64,000 nt of DNA from Aquiflexum gelatinilyticum (GTDB lineage Bacteria > Bacteroidota > Bacteroidia > Cytophagales > Cyclobacteriaceae): the NCBI RefSeq assembly GCF_024741135.1, contig NZ_JANSUY010000001.1, forward strand, positions 248,001 through 312,000. Reading direction: 5' to 3'. Position 1 is the stretch's first letter. Every line of letters begins with the position of its first letter. This document shows positions 63,686 through 64,000 of the stretch, piece by piece. The notes under the pieces were generated by a model that was not told the DNA's origin, ran no database searches, and was given only the letters and a program-made list of their open reading frames with translations. The translations under genes were made by a program, and so were the position numbers.

Positions 63686-63750
63686 GAAAACCGGTTTAGG
63701 GCTTTTGGAAATCAAGAAGACCATTAATTGAGAATTTTAAAATTATACAA

Positions 63751-64000
63751 TCATCCAAGCTGTTTATGCCCCATTCCTTTTGCCACAAAGCTATAGGGTT
63801 TTTGGACAATTAGTTTGTTGTATTGGGAAACGGTGATTTTCAATGATTGGTAGATAGGCTTGATTTCCTTTTGAAACGTGGGTTCTGTCTTTGAAGTAAG
63901 GTTTGATTTTACCTTTTGGTATTCTGAATCAATCAAACGTAGAGATTCTTTGCTGAGGTTGGCATTGTTTTTTGTCAAAGAACCTGACTTTTCCAAACCA
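63751..64000 (-). CDS. 3' end of an unknown gene running off the window
   Basis: Eighty-three codons are visible, from beyond position 64000 down to a stop at 63751-63753. The sequence is hydrophilic with long helices (LRLIDSEYQKVKSNL) and ends in KPYSFVAKGMGHKQLG. No family was recognised from this fragment. The frame stays open to the edge, so the true start is outside. Convergent with miaA, with no obvious terminator in the 65-bp gap. Confidence 0.6.
   Translation of the reverse strand, partial: GLEKSGSLTKNNANLSKESLRLIDSEYQKVKSNLTSKTEPTFQKEIKPIYQSLKITVSQYNKLIVQKPYSFVAKGMGHKQLG

Overview
The window looks like a chromosomal segment of a Bacteroidota bacterium, most likely order Cytophagales and perhaps a Cyclobacteriaceae-type marine or freshwater heterotroph. 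Supporting signs are moderate GC content, a SusC/SusD pair, a BACON-domain GH5 lipoprotein, LytS/LytTR two-component systems, an IPExxxVDY protein beside pyruvate kinase, the acpP-fabF-rnc block, and promoters of the Bacteroidota type (TTTG or TTG near -33, TAnnTTTG near -7). The genus is inference. No rRNA, tRNA, phage, transposase or CRISPR array was seen.

Layout. 1-4241: two divergent, paralogous LytS/LytTR two-component pairs, the left one cut by the window edge. 4601-11220: a co-directional cluster with a DUF2147 protein, two outer-membrane proteins and a tripartite exporter (TolC, HlyD, FtsX-type permease, LolD-type ATPase). 11318-16200, minus strand: an aspartyl protease with PDZ, a split ThrE exporter, a serine hydrolase, a DUF1801 protein and a membrane protein. 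16465-17349: an alpha/beta hydrolase interrupted by one in-frame TGA. 17422-22867, minus strand: GH5 cellulase-like lipoprotein, DUF2911, DUF808, a TlpA-like thioredoxin lipoprotein, and a 70-residue membrane protein resembling a fragment of cytochrome oxidase subunit I.

22868-28733 is the most unusual part. Two metabolic genes, an acyl-CoA oxidase-like flavoprotein and a Gfo/Idh/MocA oxidoreductase, lie among several classes of repeat: a 13-bp triplet, a 132-bp tandem repeat, a heptanucleotide array, CT-rich arrays, and a 1.2-kb composite minisatellite built from 9-mers ending in ACAAC. A short imperfect palindrome recurs through all of it, and its stem sequence changes in a compensated way from copy to copy.

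28805-44219: a membrane pyrophosphatase, a SusC/SusD pair followed by an S9 peptidase and a PBP4-type peptidase, a zinc-ribbon protein, EcsC, a DUF1566 lipoprotein, a NUDIX hydrolase, a DUF1080 protein, DUF1684 and a small DUF2256 protein. 44272-51288, minus strand: a large zinc metalloprotease and three outer-membrane proteins. 51362-64000: housekeeping genes: yidD; a minus-strand run acpP-fabF-rnc-nadE-lgt; IPExxxVDY-pyk; a minus-strand run of two response regulators (one with an HPt domain), a small unknown, a PhnP-like hydrolase and an NFACT/RqcH protein; miaA; and the 3' end of an unknown gene.

No complete novel defence or mobile system is visible. The best candidates for undescribed biology are the covarying palindrome family and composite repeat arrays at 22.9-28.7 kb, the palindrome insertion seen by comparing two dispersed repeats (19.8 and 21.1 kb), and the oxidase-like mini-protein.
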